A stretch of 64,000 nucleotides of DNA from Catalinimonas niigatensis (GTDB lineage: Bacteria; Bacteroidota; Bacteroidia; Cytophagales; Cyclobacteriaceae): NCBI RefSeq assembly GCF_030506285.1, contig NZ_CP119422.1:1736001-1800000 (forward strand), written 5' to 3'. Under the pieces are notes generated by a model, which saw nothing but the letters and a program-made list of their open reading frames with translations, was not told where the DNA came from and did no database searches. Positions 54,423 to 63,407 of this stretch are shown piece by piece. The stretch's first letter is position 1; every line of letters begins with the position of its first letter. The translations under genes and the position numbers were made by a program.

Positions 54423-55379
54423 TTGGTAGAAAAAACAATTACACTGGAAAACATTTCACTCTTAGATTTTCTAGGAGTAGAAAATAAGAATATTAAGCAG
54501 ATATCCAATGCTTTTCCTGAAAGCAGAATAGTATCCAGGGGGAATGAGATACTCATCCAAGGAAGTACTCCTGAGATTATTAAGATCAACGATATCCTTA
54601 ATTCACTGCTGGCGCACTATCATAAATATGGCAAGCTTACCGAGGATAGTGTGCAATCTATGATCAACAGCGAAAATAAACCTGATTTTATCATTGGAGA
54701 TGAAGAAATCCTGATTTATGGTACACGTGGTGCTGTGATCAAGCCTAAAACGCCCAATCAAAAGACACTGGTAGAGTCTGCCATGCAAAATGATTTGGTT
54801 TTTGCCATTGGTCCTGCTGGTACAGGCAAAACGTATATTTCTGTTGCGCTGGCCGTGAAGGCTTTAAAAAATAAGCGGGTAAAAAAAATTATCATTACAC
54901 GCCCAGCCGTAGAAGCCGGTGAAAATCTGGGGTTTCTGCCCGGAGATCTCAAAGAAAAAATAGACCCTTATTTACGTCCTATTTATGATGCCTTGTACGA
55001 CATGGTACCCAGCGAGAAACTGAAGTTTTATGAGGAGAATAAGGTAATTGAAATTGCTCCGCTCGCCTATATGCGCGGACGTACGCTTCAAAACGCTTTT
55101 ATTCTTCTGGATGAAGCTCAGAATACTACGCCTATGCAGATTAAGATGTTTTTGACGCGCATGGGACCTAGCTCAAAGGTCATTATTACGGGAGACCGTT
55201 CTCAAATTGACTTACCGAAAAACCAGAAGTCCGGTCTAATAGAAGCTTTAGAGATACTCAAAGATGTAAAAGGGATAGGTTTTGTAGAACTTACCGGAGA
55301 AGATGTGGTGCGTCATAAGCTTGTAAAAGACATTATTGAGGCATATGATCGAGCAGATGATCTTCGGATAAAGAATTGA
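54423..55379 (+). CDS. phoH: PhoH-family ATPase
   Basis: A 318-residue NTPase of the PhoH type, associated with RNA metabolism in the cytoplasm. A KH-like N-terminal region (about 1-85) precedes the ATPase core: Walker A AIGPAGTGKTYIS near 128, ITRPAVEAGENLGFLPGDL, Walker B FILLDEAQNTTP and VIITGDRSQIDLP. The start is TTG 54423: going upstream a stop appears five codons earlier, no ATG intervenes, and the sequence VEKTITLENISLLDFLG fits the normal N-terminus. Confidence 0.92.
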   Translation: MVEKTITLENISLLDFLGVENKNIKQISNAFPESRIVSRGNEILIQGSTPEIIKINDILNSLLAHYHKYGKLTEDSVQSMINSENKPDFIIGDEEILIYGTRGAVIKPKTPNQKTLVESAMQNDLVFAIGPAGTGKTYISVALAVKALKNKRVKKIIITRPAVEAGENLGFLPGDLKEKIDPYLRPIYDALYDMVPSEKLKFYEENKVIEIAPLAYMRGRTLQNAFILLDEAQNTTPMQIKMFLTRMGPSSKVIITGDRSQIDLPKNQKSGLIEALEILKDVKGIGFVELTGEDVVRHKLVKDIIEAYDRADDLRIKN

Positions 55380-55436
55380 TTTTGAGAAACTCACTTCTTT
55401 CATTTTTTACGAATCCTTTTTAAAAAAAATCATACA

Positions 55437-55868
55437 TTGATAGAAGTTAGAAAAGTTGTAAACAAACAAGAGCTACAGCAGGTCTTTAAGATCAGAGAGG
55501 AAGTATTTATTAAGGAACAGAAGGTTGATGCTGATGAGGAATTTGACGAGTATGAGAATACTTCTACTCACTTTTTAGCCCTCAGCGAAGAAGGCATTCC
55601 ATGTGGCACAGCGCGCTGGCGGGCAACGGACGGTGGTATCAAGTTAGAGAGATTTGCAGTACTAAAAAACTATCGCAATACGGGAGTTGGACAGTCTATT
55701 ATAAGTGCAATACTGAGTGATATCGAAGAAGATCCTAATGTAAGCCAGCAAAAAATTTATCTGCATGCCCAGGTAACTGCGATTGATTTTTACAAAAAAT
55801 TTGATTTTGAAGTGATTGGGGATGAGTTTATAGAGTGTGGTATCAGACACTATACTATGGAAAGATAA
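55437..55868 (+). CDS. GNAT-family N-acetyltransferase, YjcF/ElaA-like
   Basis: A 143-residue acetyltransferase. IREEVFIKEQKVDADEEFDEYENTSTHFLAL and LERFAVLKNYRNTGVGQSIISAIL (acetyl-CoA loop), with HAQVTAIDFYKKFDFEVIGDEF, match the small ElaA/YjcF-like GNAT group. Substrate unknown. No ATG start is available; TTG 55437 in front of IEVRKVVNKQEL is the likely start. It lies 57 bases after phoH and ends in a strong terminator. Confidence 0.85.
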   Translation: MIEVRKVVNKQELQQVFKIREEVFIKEQKVDADEEFDEYENTSTHFLALSEEGIPCGTARWRATDGGIKLERFAVLKNYRNTGVGQSIISAILSDIEEDPNVSQQKIYLHAQVTAIDFYKKFDFEVIGDEFIECGIRHYTMER

Positions 55869-55906
55869 AATAAAAGGGGCCGCCTATCTGGAGCCCCTTT
55901 TATTTT
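55867..55906. terminator. Bidirectional terminator between GNAT gene and trxB
   Basis: AAAATAAAAGGGGC (55867-55880) pairs perfectly with GCCCCTTTTATTTT (55893-55906). A-rich and T-rich flanks on each side suit both strands. It overlaps the acetyltransferase stop codon. Confidence 0.92.
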
Positions 55907-55924
55907 ATATGGAATAACTTTTTT

Positions 55925-56899
55925 TTATTCTTTCATAGAAATGGTAGGAATACCTTCTACTACGCCAAGTTCTTTGGCCGCCAGAAAACGCTCGGCATCC
56001 AGAGCTGCCATACAACCTGTACCTGCTGCAGTCACTGCCTGGCGATACACATGATCCTGGGCATCACCTGAGGCAAACACACCTTCTACATTGGTTCTCG
56101 AAGTTCCTGGCACTGTATTGATGTAACCACTCTCTTCCATATCGATATAATCTTTAAAAATGGCAGTATTGGGCTGATGACCTATGGCTACAAAAAAGCC
56201 TTGAATAGGAATCTCTTTTTTCTCTCCGGTTTGATTATTGACCACCCGCATTCCTTCTACTTCATCTTCTCCCAAAATCTCTTCAGTTTCTGTATTCCAC
56301 AGAATTTCTATGTTTTTGGCGTTATTTACACGCTGCTGCATAATGGCAGAGGCACGCATTTCATCCTTACGTACCAGAAGATATACTTTTTTACAAAGTT
56401 TGGAAAGGTAACTGGCTTCTTCAGCCGCAGTGTCTCCTCCTCCAACAACAGCTACTTCCTGCCCACGGAAAAAGAAACCGTCACAAACGGCACAGGCAGA
56501 AACTCCTCTACCGTTTAATCTTTCTTCAGAATGCAGACCTAACCACTTCGCTGAAGCTCCGGTAGCGATGATTACCGCATTTGCCTCAACTTCATGCTGC
56601 TCATCTATGATTACTTTATGAGGATAGGAAGAAAAGTCTACTGAAGTAGCCAATCCATTACGGATATCTGTCCCAAACCTCTCTGCCTGCTTCTGAAAAT
56701 CTATCATCATTTGAGGACCCATAATACCTTCAGGATAGCCTGGATAGTTTTCAACATCAGTTGTTATGGTCAACTGACCTCCCGGCTGATTACCGTGATA
56801 CAATACGGGGTTCAAGTTAGCACGAGAGGCATAAATAGCAGCAGTATACCCTGCCGGGCCAGATCCTAATATTAATAAGTTGACTTTTTCTTTCGTCAT
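55925..56899 (-). CDS. trxB: Thioredoxin-disulfide reductase
   Basis: Reduces thioredoxin with NADPH through FAD, in the cytoplasm. 324 residues, full length. FAD motif GSGPAGYTAAIYASRAN, redox-active CAVCDG (CxxC), NADPH motif VVGGGDTAAEEASYL and the C-terminal FASGDAQDHVYRQAVTAAGTG. AGGAG lies two bases from the ATG, a clear but closely spaced Shine-Dalgarno sequence. A possible -7 element TAACTTTG lies at 56966-56973 on its strand. Confidence 0.97.
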   Translation of the reverse strand: MTKEKVNLLILGSGPAGYTAAIYASRANLNPVLYHGNQPGGQLTITTDVENYPGYPEGIMGPQMMIDFQKQAERFGTDIRNGLATSVDFSSYPHKVIIDEQHEVEANAVIIATGASAKWLGLHSEERLNGRGVSACAVCDGFFFRGQEVAVVGGGDTAAEEASYLSKLCKKVYLLVRKDEMRASAIMQQRVNNAKNIEILWNTETEEILGEDEVEGMRVVNNQTGEKKEIPIQGFFVAIGHQPNTAIFKDYIDMEESGYINTVPGTSRTNVEGVFASGDAQDHVYRQAVTAAGTGCMAALDAERFLAAKELGVVEGIPTISMKE

Positions 56900-56992
56900 T
56901 TCTCCTTAATTAATTGTATATATGAAAATATGTATATTCGTTTATAAATACGATGGGCTGATAGACAAAGTTATCGCTTTCCTGTAAAACAA

Positions 56993-57018
56993 AAAAGGTC
57001 TCCATCGTGAGACCTTTT
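56993..57018 (-). terminator. Terminator after the sigma factor gene
   Basis: AAAAGGTCTC (56993-57002) pairs perfectly with GAGACCTTTT (57009-57018). It lies 22 bases after the rpoD stop, with A/T runs on both sides. Confidence 0.88.
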
Positions 57019-57039
57019 AACTTAACATAAAAGTATATT

Positions 57040-57903
57040 TTAGCCCAGATACGGCTTGAGCGCCTTGCTACGAGAAGTATGTCGCAACCGGCGGATGGCT
57101 TTCTCTTTGATCTGTCTTACTCGCTCACGTGTCAGGCTAAACCTTTCACCAATCTCTTCGAGTGTCATTGAGTGCTCTCCATTAAGCCCAAAGTACAAGG
57201 TGATCACATCGGCTTCACGTTGCGTAAGCGTAGATAACGCTCTCTGTACCTCTCTTCTGAGAGAGTCATTCATCAGTGAAGAATCCGGTGTATCTTCATT
57301 GTCATTTTCTAAAACATCGAGTAAGCTGTTCTCTTCTCCCTGAACAAAGGGAGCATCCATAGAAACATGCCTTCCGGAAATCTTCATAGTATCTACTACC
57401 TCATTGGTAGTAACCTCTAATACCTCAGCCAACTCATCTGGAGAAGGTTCTCTTTCATATTTTTGCTCAAGTTCAGAGAAAGTCTTTGAGATTTTGTTAA
57501 GAGAGCCTACACGGTTTAAAGGTAAGCGTACAATCCTAGATTGTTCTGCTAATGCCTGAAGAATAGACTGACGAATCCACCACACGGCATAAGAGATAAA
57601 CTTAAAACCACGGGTTTCGTCAAATCTTTGTGCTGCTTTGATTAATCCCAGATTACCTTCATTGATCAAATCGCCTAAGGTCAAACCCTGATTTTGATAC
57701 TGCTTAGCTACTGAAACAACAAACCTAAGGTTAGCTTTGGTAAGCTTTTCAAGAGCAAGTTGGTCGCCTGATCGTATTCTCTTAGCCAGATCTACTTCCT
57801 CATCCGGTGTAAGCAAATCAACTTTACCGATCTCCTGCAGGTATTTGTCAAGCGACTGACTTTCCCTATTAGTAATCTGTTTACTAATCTTTAGTTGTCT
57901 CAT
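57040..57903 (-). CDS. rpoD: Primary RNA polymerase sigma factor (sigma-70, short form)
   Basis: A 287-residue principal sigma factor. Region 1.2/2 ([65 protein letters not shown]), region 3 and region 4 ([48 protein letters not shown]) are complete. Region 1.1 and the long non-conserved insert of the E. coli protein are absent, as is normal for Bacteroidota. This factor reads the TTTG/TAnnTTTG promoters seen throughout the window. Confidence 0.97.
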   Translation of the reverse strand: MRQLKISKQITNRESQSLDKYLQEIGKVDLLTPDEEVDLAKRIRSGDQLALEKLTKANLRFVVSVAKQYQNQGLTLGDLINEGNLGLIKAAQRFDETRGFKFISYAVWWIRQSILQALAEQSRIVRLPLNRVGSLNKISKTFSELEQKYEREPSPDELAEVLEVTTNEVVDTMKISGRHVSMDAPFVQGEENSLLDVLENDNEDTPDSSLMNDSLRREVQRALSTLTQREADVITLYFGLNGEHSMTLEEIGERFSLTRERVRQIKEKAIRRLRHTSRSKALKPYLG

Positions 57904-58041
57904 TCACTTAGGGTTTGTTTGATTTTTTTAATTTACAAGCATTCAACAAGCACAGACAATTTGTTAGTTCCTTTAGGAGGTAGGATATCAAACTAATATT
58001 CTACTTTTTCTAAAAACTATTAAAGCATTGCAATTTCTATG

Positions 58042-60171
58042 CTACTGCTTTTTTTCGGGTTTTGGAAGAAGTACTTTTCTTGATAAACGATACTTGCCAG
58101 TCTTTTTATCTACATCTACCAACTGAACTCTTACTTCCTCTCCTACTTCCATTACACCATCCATGCTTTCTACGCGTTCCCACTTAATTTCAGAGATATG
58201 AAGCAACCCATCTTTACCCGGCATAAATTCAACGAAGGCACCGAAAGGCATAATTGACTTTACAATTCCATCATATGTCTCCCCTACTGAAGGTACAGCT
58301 ACGATGGCCTTCACTCGTGAAAGCGCCCTATTCATATCATCTTCATCAGAGGCAAAGATATTAACATGTCCTTTATTTGCTACTTCCTCAATAATGATAG
58401 TAGTATTGGTTTCTTTCTGTATTTCCTGGACTACTTTACCTCCAGGACCAATCAGAGCACCAATCATATCACGCTCAATTTTGATAGAAACTGAACGAGG
58501 AGCATTAGGCTTAAGGCTTTCGTTAGGACTGGAAATAGTTTTATTCATCTCCTCCAGGATATGCATTCTACCACGATTTGCCTGCTCTAAAGCTTCCTGC
58601 AATACTTCAAACGACAATCCATCTACCTTGATATCCATCTGGCAGGCGGTAATCCCTTTGCTTGTACCCGTTACTTTGAAGTCCATATCTCCCAGGTGAT
58701 CTTCATCTCCCAGAATGTCTGATAGTACAGCATATTTTCCTGTATCGCTATCTGAGATCAACCCCATGGCAATACCGGAAACTGCCGCAGAAACAGGAAT
58801 ACCAGCGTCCATAAGTGCTAGAGAACCAGCACATACCGTAGCCATAGACGAAGATCCGTTAGATTCCAATATATCAGACACTACACGAATGGTATATGGA
58901 TTATTTTCATCTTTTGGTAAAACACGTTTTAAAGCTCTGAATGCCAGGTTTCCATGGCCTATCTCACGACGACCGGGTCCTCTGTTGGGTCTTACTTCAC
59001 CGGTAGAAAAAGCAGGGAAATTGTAGTGGAGGATGAATTTGCTACTTCCGGTAACCATCGCACTATCGATCATCTGCTCATCCAGTTTGGTACCCAAAGT
59101 TACTGTAGTAAGTGACTGTGTTTCACCTCTGGTAAAGATCGCAGACCCATGAGCGGTAGGCAGGTAGTTTATTTCCGATGCAATCGGACGTACTTCATCA
59201 AGTTGGCGTCCATCCAGCCTTTTCTTTTCATCAAGAACGAGATTACGGGCTGCTTTCTTCTGAATTTCGCCAAAATAGCGACTCACCAGTCCCAGATCTA
59301 TTTCATGATCTTCAGGCAGGCCCTCTACGTAGCTATCCTTGATCTCTTTGAATTGCTCTTTGCGATCGCTTTTATTATCTAACCCTTTGGAATAAATACT
59401 ATATACCTGATCGTAGAATTTGTCAAAAAGCTCTTTTCTTAAATCCTCGTCAGATGTTTCATGCTGATATTCACGCTTATTGGGATTCAACTGATTTGAT
59501 AGCTCCTCCTGCGCCTTACACTGAATTTGGATGGCTTCATGAGCGGCTTTGATTGCTTCCAGCATTTCTGCTTCACTCACTTCGCTCATTTCACCCTCTA
59601 CCATGATGATGTTTTTGCTGGAACCTGCAACAATGAGGTCTAGTTCAGCTTCATCGGTCTGCTGTGCATTAGGGTTAATGATATATTCACCATTGGATTT
59701 TACTACTCTTACTTCTGAGATGGGCGTTCCGAACGGGATATCCGAAACAGCAATGGCGGCTGATGCCGCTAATGCCGCTAGTGCATCGGGCATTACTTCT
59801 TTATCAGCCGAAATCAGATTGATATTTACCTGTACTTCAGCGTGATAATCTTCAGGAAAAATAGGACGCAAAGCCCTGTCTACCAGACGACTTACTAATA
59901 TCTCACGTTCTGAAAGTCTACCCTCCCGCTTGATAAACCCACCGGGGATTCTTCCTGCAGCAGCAAACTTTTCCTGGTAGTCAACGGACAATGGAAGGAA
60001 ATCTACTCCTTCTCTTGCTTCTTTGTTGGCAACAACTGTAGCCAATAGCATAGTATCGCCCATGCGTACTACTACAGCGCCGTCTGCTTGTCTGGCTAAT
60101 TTTCCCGTTTCAATAGTGATGGTTCTACCATCGGGAAGCGCAATTTCTTTTTTGACTATATTAAAATGCAT
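58042..60171 (-). CDS. pnp: Polynucleotide phosphorylase
   Basis: A 3'-to-5' phosphorolytic exoribonuclease of the RNA degradosome. 709 residues: two RNase PH domains ([45 protein letters not shown]), a linker, then KH ([21 protein letters not shown]) and S1 ([33 protein letters not shown]) RNA-binding domains. Downstream of rpsO as in many bacteria, with a hairpin in the spacer. Confidence 0.98.
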   Translation of the reverse strand: MHFNIVKKEIALPDGRTITIETGKLARQADGAVVVRMGDTMLLATVVANKEAREGVDFLPLSVDYQEKFAAAGRIPGGFIKREGRLSEREILVSRLVDRALRPIFPEDYHAEVQVNINLISADKEVMPDALAALAASAAIAVSDIPFGTPISEVRVVKSNGEYIINPNAQQTDEAELDLIVAGSSKNIIMVEGEMSEVSEAEMLEAIKAAHEAIQIQCKAQEELSNQLNPNKREYQHETSDEDLRKELFDKFYDQVYSIYSKGLDNKSDRKEQFKEIKDSYVEGLPEDHEIDLGLVSRYFGEIQKKAARNLVLDEKKRLDGRQLDEVRPIASEINYLPTAHGSAIFTRGETQSLTTVTLGTKLDEQMIDSAMVTGSSKFILHYNFPAFSTGEVRPNRGPGRREIGHGNLAFRALKRVLPKDENNPYTIRVVSDILESNGSSSMATVCAGSLALMDAGIPVSAAVSGIAMGLISDSDTGKYAVLSDILGDEDHLGDMDFKVTGTSKGITACQMDIKVDGLSFEVLQEALEQANRGRMHILEEMNKTISSPNESLKPNAPRSVSIKIERDMIGALIGPGGKVVQEIQKETNTTIIIEEVANKGHVNIFASDEDDMNRALSRVKAIVAVPSVGETYDGIVKSIMPFGAFVEFMPGKDGLLHISEIKWERVESMDGVMEVGEEVRVQLVDVDKKTGKYRLSRKVLLPKPEKKQ

Positions 60172-60319
60172 ATTGTAAAATGTAAATTTTCTAAAAGTAA
60201 TTCCATCCAGTGGAGATGATAACCATTACCAGCGGAAATGGTTAAAAAAAGCTAGGGCAGCTCATTAAGCTATCTGCAAAAGATAAGAAAAAAACAAAGG
60301 GAGCAAACGGAATGCAGAA

Positions 60320-60342
60320 GGGGAACCGTGCTAGGATTCCCC
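60320..60342 (-). promoter_or_regulatory. Hairpin in the rpsO-pnp spacer
   Basis: GGGGAACC (60320-60327) pairs with GGATTCCCC (60334-60342) with one bulge. No T run follows, so it is probably a processing or stability element. In E. coli the same gene spacer carries an RNase III processing hairpin. Confidence 0.5.
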
Positions 60343-60348
60343 AAATTA

Positions 60349-60624
60349 TTATTTTCTAAGATTCAAGTCTACTAAAGTAGCTCTATAGCGTTCAATATCG
60401 TTGGTTTGAAGATATTCCAGTAGCCTTCTCCTCTTACCCACCAACTTCAATAAACCTAAACGTGAAGAGTGGTCTTTTTTATTTATTTTCAGGTGCTCAG
60501 TCAGGTGATTGATTCTGTGAGTAAAAAGGCCTATTTGCGACTCAGGAGAACCAGTATCTGTCTTGGATTTACTGATGCCGTGCTTTTCAAATAGTTCTTG
60601 TTTTTTCTCGTTCGTTAAATACAT
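60349..60624 (-). CDS. rpsO: 30S ribosomal protein S15
   Basis: 91 residues, the normal length. [53 protein letters not shown] is the conserved S15 core that binds 16S rRNA and bridges to 23S; it is written here as one family phrase only up to [10 protein letters not shown] and KRRRLLEYL as key ends. It is followed by pnp and has its own strong promoter. Confidence 0.98.
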   Translation of the reverse strand: MYLTNEKKQELFEKHGISKSKTDTGSPESQIGLFTHRINHLTEHLKINKKDHSSRLGLLKLVGKRRRLLEYLQTNDIERYRATLVDLNLRK

Positions 60625-60658
60625 GCTTATATAGAGTAAAGTTCTTCAAAAATTTGCA

Positions 60659-60690
60659 CAAAGGTAGATACTATAAAGGATTTTTTCAAA
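60659..60690 (-). promoter_or_regulatory. Promoter of rpsO
   Basis: On the minus strand TTTG (60687-60690), 20 bases, then TACCTTTG (60659-60666). Full consensus match; the leader would be about 30 bases. Confidence 0.78.
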
Positions 60691-60807
60691 ATAGCGCTTA
60701 ATTTAATAAGATTTTTTTTTAGCTAAGAGACGTCGTCTGGTTTTGACGCGTTCATTAACCCATACACAAGCTATAGTTACTTTTCGGAAAACAGCTCAAA
60801 TTTATCC

Positions 60808-62496
60808 TTAGACTGTTAATTTCTTATTCAAAATTTGAATGCGCCTAATAATTTTATCTACCCAAACCTTATAAAAATCTGGCTCCAGAATTCTGGTATC
60901 AAGGCGGGCCTGAAGCATAAACAAAATTCCGAAGGGTAACAATACCATGTTAGGAAACCAAACAGCAATTTCTGCATTCATAACCAGTTCATCAGCCCAC
61001 TTCCTGCTCATTTCGGTCATCACATAAAAAGCAATAAAAAAGCAAATTGAAATCAATACAGGAAATCCCAAACCTCCTCTTTTAATAATAGCTCCCAAAG
61101 GTGCACCAATCAGAAACATAAGCAGGCAGGATATGGCCTGAGCGATTTTCTTACGACTTTCATACAAGTCTTTGTTGATATCCTTTTCTAGTTTCTGAAT
61201 TTTAGAAGCATTGATTTGTAATGTATTATTGATTGTCTTACTCTGATTTAAGGCTTTGGCAATTACCGAGCCATAATCGGTTTCGGATATTAAAGTATCC
61301 ATACGCTGAATAAGTGCAGAATCTACTTCTGTAAGAACGTGCTTTTGCTTGGTATTATTTACCCCACTAACCATTTGCCTTTGCTGCCTCTGTTGCTGCT
61401 TTACTTGCATGATCAGTTTGCTGCGTGCCGAAGAGGAAGTCTCACTTATTTCGCTCTGATAACGCTCCATTCTAACTCTGATACTATCATCTGAGATAGT
61501 ATCAGTTTCATATGCCAACTGGCTGGTATCATTGTCAGCCAGTTGCATCACTTTTTCCTGCAATTTATCCGGCATCAAAGAGTCATAGCGCAAATGATAG
61601 GTATAAAAAGTAGGAGAACTTGTAAAAGCCTGGTATTCAATAGCCAGTTTTTCATTTGACAAGGAGTCCATCGCTTCGGTAAGTTCTTCCATAGTTTTCA
61701 TCCGTCGATGAGAAGCAAAATATTCTTCTTTAGTGCGCTGCATATCAAAAGAAGCCAAACTAAAGATAAGCGTAGTAGCATCAAAACTATTGCGTGTAAA
61801 GCGTATATTGGTACTTAGGCTACTATTTGAGCCCGGCATATTATCTTCAGAATAACGATTCCCATTATAGAGCTCGAGCTTTAAAAAGCGATCGTTATCC
61901 ACTGTATACATCCGTCCTGAGTCGGCCAGGATAACATTTTTGTTTCCTAATCCACTTCGGTGATCATAAATGATAATTTCTTTCAGCGTTTCTCCATCAG
62001 GGTATTTTTTATTGACCTTAATTTCATATTGAGGAATGCCACCATAAAAAACTCCCTCACGAATGTCTAAAGCAGGTTTTTTCTGTTTAATATCATAGAG
62101 CAGACTGTACGCTTTCAGGTTGGCTTTGGGCACAATATAATTATTAGAGAAAAAAGCCATAATGGATATTCCAACTACAAAAAAGAATAAAGGCTTTACG
62201 GTACGCGTCAATGAAATCCCTGCCCCTTTGATAGCAGTAAGCTCAAAATGTTCTCCCATATTGCCAAAAGTCATCAAAGAGGATAGAAGGACAGCAAGAG
62301 GTAGAGCCACTGGTGTCATGTTGATACTGAAGTACATGATGAGCTCAGAAAAAACATCCATTCCCAGATCTTTTCCCACAAAGTCATCAAAGTACTTAAG
62401 CATATATTGTGTCAACAATATAAACACCACCACTACGAAGGTCAACAGGAACGGACCTATAAATGATGATATGACAAATTTATCCAGTTTCTTCAT
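60808..62496 (-). CDS. LptF/LptG-family permease
   Basis: A 562-residue inner-membrane protein of the YjgP/YjgQ family, which extracts lipopolysaccharide for transport to the outer membrane with LptB. About three N-terminal helices (from LDKFVISSFIGPFLLTFVVVVFILL), a large periplasmic domain and three C-terminal helices (AISCLLMFLIGAPLGAIIKRGG) fit the family. The periplasmic part is longer than usual, with a Gln-rich stretch (VKQQQRQQRQM) near 375 and a coiled-coil-like segment at about 400-450. Whether it is LptF or LptG cannot be told. No partner lpt gene is adjacent. Confidence 0.9.
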   Translation of the reverse strand: MKKLDKFVISSFIGPFLLTFVVVVFILLTQYMLKYFDDFVGKDLGMDVFSELIMYFSINMTPVALPLAVLLSSLMTFGNMGEHFELTAIKGAGISLTRTVKPLFFFVVGISIMAFFSNNYIVPKANLKAYSLLYDIKQKKPALDIREGVFYGGIPQYEIKVNKKYPDGETLKEIIIYDHRSGLGNKNVILADSGRMYTVDNDRFLKLELYNGNRYSEDNMPGSNSSLSTNIRFTRNSFDATTLIFSLASFDMQRTKEEYFASHRRMKTMEELTEAMDSLSNEKLAIEYQAFTSSPTFYTYHLRYDSLMPDKLQEKVMQLADNDTSQLAYETDTISDDSIRVRMERYQSEISETSSSARSKLIMQVKQQQRQQRQMVSGVNNTKQKHVLTEVDSALIQRMDTLISETDYGSVIAKALNQSKTINNTLQINASKIQKLEKDINKDLYESRKKIAQAISCLLMFLIGAPLGAIIKRGGLGFPVLISICFFIAFYVMTEMSRKWADELVMNAEIAVWFPNMVLLPFGILFMLQARLDTRILEPDFYKVWVDKIIRRIQILNKKLTV

Positions 62497-62582
62497 TCTT
62501 ATCCTCTAACGCAATAAGGCGCATAAATATTCATTTATGGTAAGATTAGAAAAAAAAGATGGAATATAGAGCTTGTCAAAAA

Positions 62583-62993
62583 TCACCCCCCTACAATTTC
62601 TTTTAAGCTATCTGTTAAATGCTGCCAGATTTCGTGTAGTTCTTCGGAGTCTTCAGAGGTAGCAGTATCGGTGATTCTCATGAATACTGTACCGGTAAGT
62701 TCATTAGAATCCAGGTCTATTTCAATAAATGGAGAATCAGAATCACCATTTACTGCTGTTGTTGCTTCCAATTGATCTAAAAATTCAAATTTAATGTATT
62801 TGTTTAAGCGCTGGGAAGCAATGCGGGCTTTGTGTTGCTCTTCATCCCAAAAAAAGATCAAAATTTTATCGTCATTGACAATCACATCGTCGGCAAACCA
62901 TTGCGCTAAACCTCCAGGCGTATTTAAATAAGGATAAAGCATTTTTTGCGATGCCTTAAACTCAAATTCAGCCGTAAAATGGTTATTTTCCAT
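62583..62993 (-). CDS. START-like/SRPBCC domain protein
   Basis: A 136-residue cytoplasmic protein with the start HFTAEFEFKASQKMLYPYLNTPGGLAQWFADDV, typical of START-like proteins that hold a hydrophobic ligand or act as chaperone regulators (AHSA1 relatives). The middle IFFWDEEQHKARIASQ and acidic C-terminus are consistent. Ligand unknown. It is 86 bases before the LptF/G-type gene on the same strand. Confidence 0.75.
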   Translation of the reverse strand: MENNHFTAEFEFKASQKMLYPYLNTPGGLAQWFADDVIVNDDKILIFFWDEEQHKARIASQRLNKYIKFEFLDQLEATTAVNGDSDSPFIEIDLDSNELTGTVFMRITDTATSEDSEELHEIWQHLTDSLKEIVGG

Positions 62994-63109
62994 ATACTAT
63001 ACGGTTTTTTGGCTTGCCTTGTGCAATCCGCTTTACTGCAATGTATAATTATTTTATCAGACCAACAACCAAAATTCTTCCATGCTTCAAATTTTTATCC
63101 TTAAGAAAC

Positions 63110-63139
63110 TTGTTCTTAAAATGTAAGTTTGTAATTTTG
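63110..63139 (+). promoter_or_regulatory. Promoter of tRNA-Met
   Basis: TTG at 63110-63112, 19 bases, TAATTTTG at 63132-63139. Good consensus; start expected near 63145, about 37 bases before the mature tRNA. Confidence 0.7.
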
Positions 63140-63181
63140 CAACTCATTTCGCAGCAGCTGAAATTAAAGCCACTATTTCAT

Positions 63182-63255
63182 GGCGAGGTAGCTCAGATGG
63201 TTAGAGCGCAGGATTCATAACCCTGAGGTCGGCAGTTCGATTCTGCTCCTCGCTA
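63182..63255 (+). tRNA. tRNA-Met (anticodon CAT), elongator type
   Basis: 74 bases starting GGCGAGGTAGCTCAGATGGT, with anticodon loop TTCATAA and T arm GCAGTTCGATTCTGC. The acceptor ends CCTCGCT plus A73, again a G1-U72 wobble. The stem has no GGG/CCC triple of initiator tRNA. The last anticodon-stem pair is A-C. CCA is not encoded. A lysidine-modified tRNA-Ile with the same anticodon is the alternative. Confidence 0.88.
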
Positions 63256-63256
63256 C

Positions 63257-63290
63257 AAAAACCGCTTGTATAGCATATAAGCGGTTTTTT
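63257..63290 (+). terminator. Terminator after tRNA-Met
   Basis: AAAACCGCTT (63258-63267) pairs with AAGCGGTTTT (63279-63288), followed by further T. Confidence 0.9.
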
Positions 63291-63407
63291 ATTGCCCATA
63301 CTTCTGATTTTCAAACATTTTTTTATTCTCATAATCATTCTCAACTTCCTTTTCCTTTGTTTTTTTGCCCGACAAAATGTGCTTAACTTTCAGTAAATTG
63401 ATACACT

